A stretch of 53,412 nt of DNA from JAQWQB01 sp047636995 (GTDB lineage: Bacteria; Bacteroidota; Bacteroidia; Flavobacteriales_D; Sanyastnellaceae): NCBI GenBank assembly GCA_047636995.1, contig JBLIGQ010000017.1, positions 1 to 53,412 of the forward strand, written 5' to 3'. Positions within the stretch are counted from its first letter, which is position 1, and the number at the start of each line of letters is the position of its first letter. Below the pieces are notes generated by a model. That model ran no database searches. It was not told the DNA's origin and was given only the letters and a program-made list of their open reading frames with translations. This document shows, one piece after another, positions 50,769 to 53,412 of the stretch. The position numbers and the translations under genes were made by a program.

Positions 50769-53412
50769 ATGAAAATCAGTCTATTACTCTTTATTTCTTT
50801 TGTGGCAATCACAAAAGCACAGGCACAGCTAGACACCTTACACTTCATCCCTCCATTCGGAACGGATTCATCAAACAACGAACTGCCCGGGGATGTATTT
50901 CTATACATTTCTACGCCCTCTTCGAACGTGGTGAATTTCACAATTACAGACGCCGGAGCGACGAATACGCTACACACGGGAACCGTAACTGCTGGAGCGC
51001 CTTATCGCTATGATGATAACGGAGTTGCATCTGGAGTTGCTGTATTAGACGCATCACTGAACCAAGCTTTGATCTCTGGAGTGGGATTTAAAGTGGTCTC
51101 TGATGAACCCGTTTATGTGAACCTTCGTGTACGCTCTGCTGACAATGCACAAGCGGGATCACTAACATCGAAAGGACTGAATGCGTTTGGTACTGTTTTC
51201 CGATTGGGATCTATTCCAAACCAACAAAATGATTCAAACAAAGCAACCACTTTTGGAGTAACAGCTACTGAAGACAATACTACTGTAAACATAGACATGA
51301 CTGGCTCTGGAGTAACACTTCAGGGAACAGGGGCTCCAAATACCGCAGCGGTAATTTCCGTTCTCTTGAACGAAGGTGACTGTTACGTAATGCGCTGTGA
51401 AGCCAACGTTGACCCAGACAACTTAGACGGGATGATTGGCGCGCTAGTCACTTCATCCAATCCAATTGTGGTGAACACAGGGTCATGGAATGGTGAACCT
51501 ACAACTTCGGGCGGACGTGACTATGGAATTGATCAAATTGTAGGTTTAGATAAGGTAGGATCTGAATACATCTTCGTTCGTGCAGAAGGAGGTGATGACC
51601 GTGAGCTCGCAATGATTGTTGCTCATTACGATGGAACAGAAATTTTCGTGAATGGAACTTCGTCTACAACCATTAATGCAGGTGAGTACTACACAGTGAA
51701 CGGATCAAATTACATCAATAATGTAATGTACGTTCGCACATCGGTCAACTCATTCGCCTATCAAATTCTTGCTGGAAACGATGCCGGAAATACGGCTGGA
51801 ATGAATTTCGTCCCAGATATTTCTTGTCAGATTGAAAATGACATTAACGCCATTATTGACATTAACCAAGTTGGGAGTAGTGATTTCACCGGGGGGGTTA
51901 CTATTGTAACATTTGCCGGATCAAACATTCTTATCAATGGAGTTCTAGAAACCAGCGTTCCTGAAACGATTAGTACTAACAATGGTGACAGTTATGACAT
52001 TTATAAAATCCAAGGTCTTACCGGTGACCAACATATTACTTCAAATACAATAGCCATTGTTGCCTTTTATGGCGTTTCTGGTGTAGCGGGTTACGGTGGT
52101 TACTTTTCTGGATTTGCCAGACCACAAAGTGTATCCTTAAACCCAGACCCTTCATCAAGTAACGCAACAGAAGATTGTCAAATAGGCTTCTTTTCGATTG
52201 ATCGAATAGGAGATATTTCTGTTCCTCTAGATGTGGATATTTCTTTTGGTGGAACAGCTACTTATGGCGTTGATTACATCTTTATTGACGGAATGGGAGA
52301 GGTAACTCCTCCAATTTCATTTGCCGCTGGTCAAACATCACTTGGTTTTGGTGTACTTTCTTATGCTGACAACCTTATCGAAGGAACGGAAACAGTTGAA
52401 GTGACTATGGGATGGGCTGTTTGTAATGACTACAATATCAATACTCAAACGCTTACAATTGAAGATCCTTCCATTACTTTTATCTGTCCTAATGATACAA
52501 TAATTGGTTTCAATCCTGGCTCATGCTCAGCTGGAGCATTTAGCTTTCCAAATCCTCCTGTATATTCAGACTGTCCCTTATCATTGGTCAGAATAGATGG
52601 GAATGGACTCAATTCTGGAGATAGCTTTCCGGCAGGGACAACCACAGTTTCTTACGAAGCAAGCATCAATGCCGGAGCTGTAACAGCCGTCTGCTCATAC
52701 AACGTAACGGTCGTAGATGTTGAACTGCCAACGATTAACTGCGGTTCAGACATCTCGGTAGGAACTGATTTAGGAGACTGTTATTCCTCTTATTCTTTAC
52801 CCACACCTTCAAATAATGACAATTGCACAGTCGCATCGATTTCAAATGACGCACCAGCAATTTTTCCTTTAGGAACTACCACCGTAACATGGACTGTGGT
52901 TGATGACTCTGGTAATGCCTCTATGTGTTCTCAAAATGTAATCATTTCAGACAATGAAAACCCTGCCATTTTATGCGATTGGGACGTCTCTGTCAATCCT
53001 GACCCTGGCTCGTGTGAGGCTACCGTTACCTTAACGGCCCCAACAACGAGTGACAATTGCACCATCGCTTCAATAACAAATAACGCGCCTGCTAACTATC
53101 CATCAGGAACAACAACTGTAACATGGACGGTAACAGATGCTGCTGGAAATACGGCTACATGCGATCAGAATGTTACCGTTACTGATAGCATTAACCCAAC
53201 GATCTCCTGCGCTGCTGATGTAGCTGTTGTAGCAGATGCGGGGTCTTGTTTCACATCGGTTGCTTTAAGCAACCCAACAACGGCAGATAACTGCTCTGTT
53301 GCTTCTGTAACCAACAATGCGCCTGCTACTTATCCAACTGGAACTACTACTGTAACATGGACGGTAACTGACGCTGCTGGAAACACTGCAACGTGCGATC
53401 AAACGGTAACAG
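50769..53412 (+). CDS. Large HYR-repeat adhesin, N-terminal part; gene leaves the window
   Basis: An open frame of 881 codons without stop runs from the ATG at 50769 to the right edge, so the C terminus is missing. A signal peptide (MKISLLLFISFVAITKAQA) starts it. Residues about 25-420 resemble the N-terminal domain of IgGFc-binding-type proteins (LPGDVFLYISTPSSNVVNFTI, ATTFGVTATEDNTTVNI, IVVNTGSWNG, EYIFVRA). A Calx-beta-like domain lies at about 455-570 (GTATYGVDYIFIDG, IEGTETVEVTM). From about 570 there are HYR domains (TTTVTWTVTDAAGNTATCDQ type), the last three with an exact 234-base period. A T9SS sorting domain is expected beyond the edge but not seen. It is probably a surface adhesin. 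Confidence 0.85.
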   Translation, partial: MKISLLLFISFVAITKAQAQLDTLHFIPPFGTDSSNNELPGDVFLYISTPSSNVVNFTITDAGATNTLHTGTVTAGAPYRYDDNGVASGVAVLDASLNQALISGVGFKVVSDEPVYVNLRVRSADNAQAGSLTSKGLNAFGTVFRLGSIPNQQNDSNKATTFGVTATEDNTTVNIDMTGSGVTLQGTGAPNTAAVISVLLNEGDCYVMRCEANVDPDNLDGMIGALVTSSNPIVVNTGSWNGEPTTSGGRDYGIDQIVGLDKVGSEYIFVRAEGGDDRELAMIVAHYDGTEIFVNGTSSTTINAGEYYTVNGSNYINNVMYVRTSVNSFAYQILAGNDAGNTAGMNFVPDISCQIENDINAIIDINQVGSSDFTGGVTIVTFAGSNILINGVLETSVPETISTNNGDSYDIYKIQGLTGDQHITSNTIAIVAFYGVSGVAGYGGYFSGFARPQSVSLNPDPSSSNATEDCQIGFFSIDRIGDISVPLDVDISFGGTATYGVDYIFIDGMGEVTPPISFAAGQTSLGFGVLSYADNLIEGTETVEVTMGWAVCNDYNINTQTLTIEDPSITFICPNDTIIGFNPGSCSAGAFSFPNPPVYSDCPLSLVRIDGNGLNSGDSFPAGTTTVSYEASINAGAVTAVCSYNVTVVDVELPTINCGSDISVGTDLGDCYSSYSLPTPSNNDNCTVASISNDAPAIFPLGTTTVTWTVVDDSGNASMCSQNVIISDNENPAILCDWDVSVNPDPGSCEATVTLTAPTTSDNCTIASITNNAPANYPSGTTTVTWTVTDAAGNTATCDQNVTVTDSINPTISCAADVAVVADAGSCFTSVALSNPTTADNCSVASVTNNAPATYPTGTTTVTWTVTDAAGNTATCDQTVT
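52710..53412 (+). repeat. Tandem HYR-domain repeats, 234-base period
   Basis: Three successive HYR domains keep strict register: equivalent AAT or AAC codons before the GCNCCNGC box lie at 52845, 53079 and 53313, exactly 234 bases (78 codons) apart. The second and third are close at the DNA level (CTGTAACATGGACGGTAAC is shared), pointing to recent duplication or homogenisation. The array continues past the edge. Confidence 0.9.

Noticed and set aside
1..53412. tRNA genes, rRNA genes and CRISPR arrays
   Set aside because: A reading of both strands showed no cloverleaf with a GTTCGAATC-type T-arm, no rRNA-like stretch, and no regular repeat-spacer pattern. The 93-base tandem units are direct contiguous repeats, not spaced repeats.

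Overview
The window comes from a Bacteroidota chromosome, most likely a marine-type member of the Flavobacteriales. Four things point there: many secreted proteins carry type IX secretion system (T9SS) C-terminal sorting domains; the gliding lipoprotein gene gldH sits beside a ricT/PSP1 gene; Bacteroidota-type families are present (DUF2480, long-form IspG, zinc-ligand-poor TraR/DksA protein, LspA with an inserted segment); and several start sites follow TAnnTTTG-type -7 boxes. No rRNA, tRNA, CRISPR array or intact insertion sequence was seen.

Layout. 1-1010 is repeat DNA: a GAGTTTT heptamer array, a GC-rich G-quadruplex-capable element, and six tandem 93-bp units each holding a REP-like hairpin. 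1032-2437 encodes two exported proteins of unknown function. 2684-10531 is mostly housekeeping (polA, dxs with a DUF2480 partner, purQ) plus one T9SS cargo. 10708-24707 is rich in T9SS cargo: a PKD/SprB-repeat protein, a pappalysin-like metalloprotease, a choice-of-anchor-B protein, a 2123-residue giant with a type B sorting domain, and a lamin-tail-domain protein. The last of these starts a three-gene operon (23775-30027) with a TonB-dependent receptor and a secreted phospholipase-D-fold enzyme, bounded by a candidate promoter and a strong terminator. 30403-34248 is the leftward recO-holB-ricT-gldH group. 34249-36066 has no intact gene. It holds two orphan terminators (candidate small RNAs, one with attenuator-like alternative pairing), a decayed low-complexity array, a second inverted copy of the GC-rich element, and gene debris. 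36067-43302 holds a bestrophin-like channel, a small membrane protein, a MoxR/VWA pair, an OmpA-domain protein and ispG. 43299-47751 is lspA, a TraR/DksA-like gene and ileS, all leftward. 47970-50402 is a PorE-like T9SS accessory protein. 50769 to the right edge is the start of a large HYR-repeat adhesin that runs out of the window.

How the genes fit together. dxs and ispG are two steps of the non-mevalonate isoprenoid pathway. gldH and the PorE-like protein belong to the gliding/T9SS machinery that would export the sorting-domain proteins, and lspA matures lipoproteins such as GldH and the 1490-2437 product. The lamin-tail/TonB/PLD operon is best read as an extracellular nucleic-acid or phosphodiester scavenging unit; this is inference.

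The most unusual signals are non-coding. They are (i) a REP-type hairpin with a GTAG tetranucleotide in six direct copies, (ii) two dispersed copies of a G-quadruplex-capable element, each near a different simple-repeat array, and (iii) orphan terminators beside the second copy. All residue positions inside proteins are approximate unless stated exactly.
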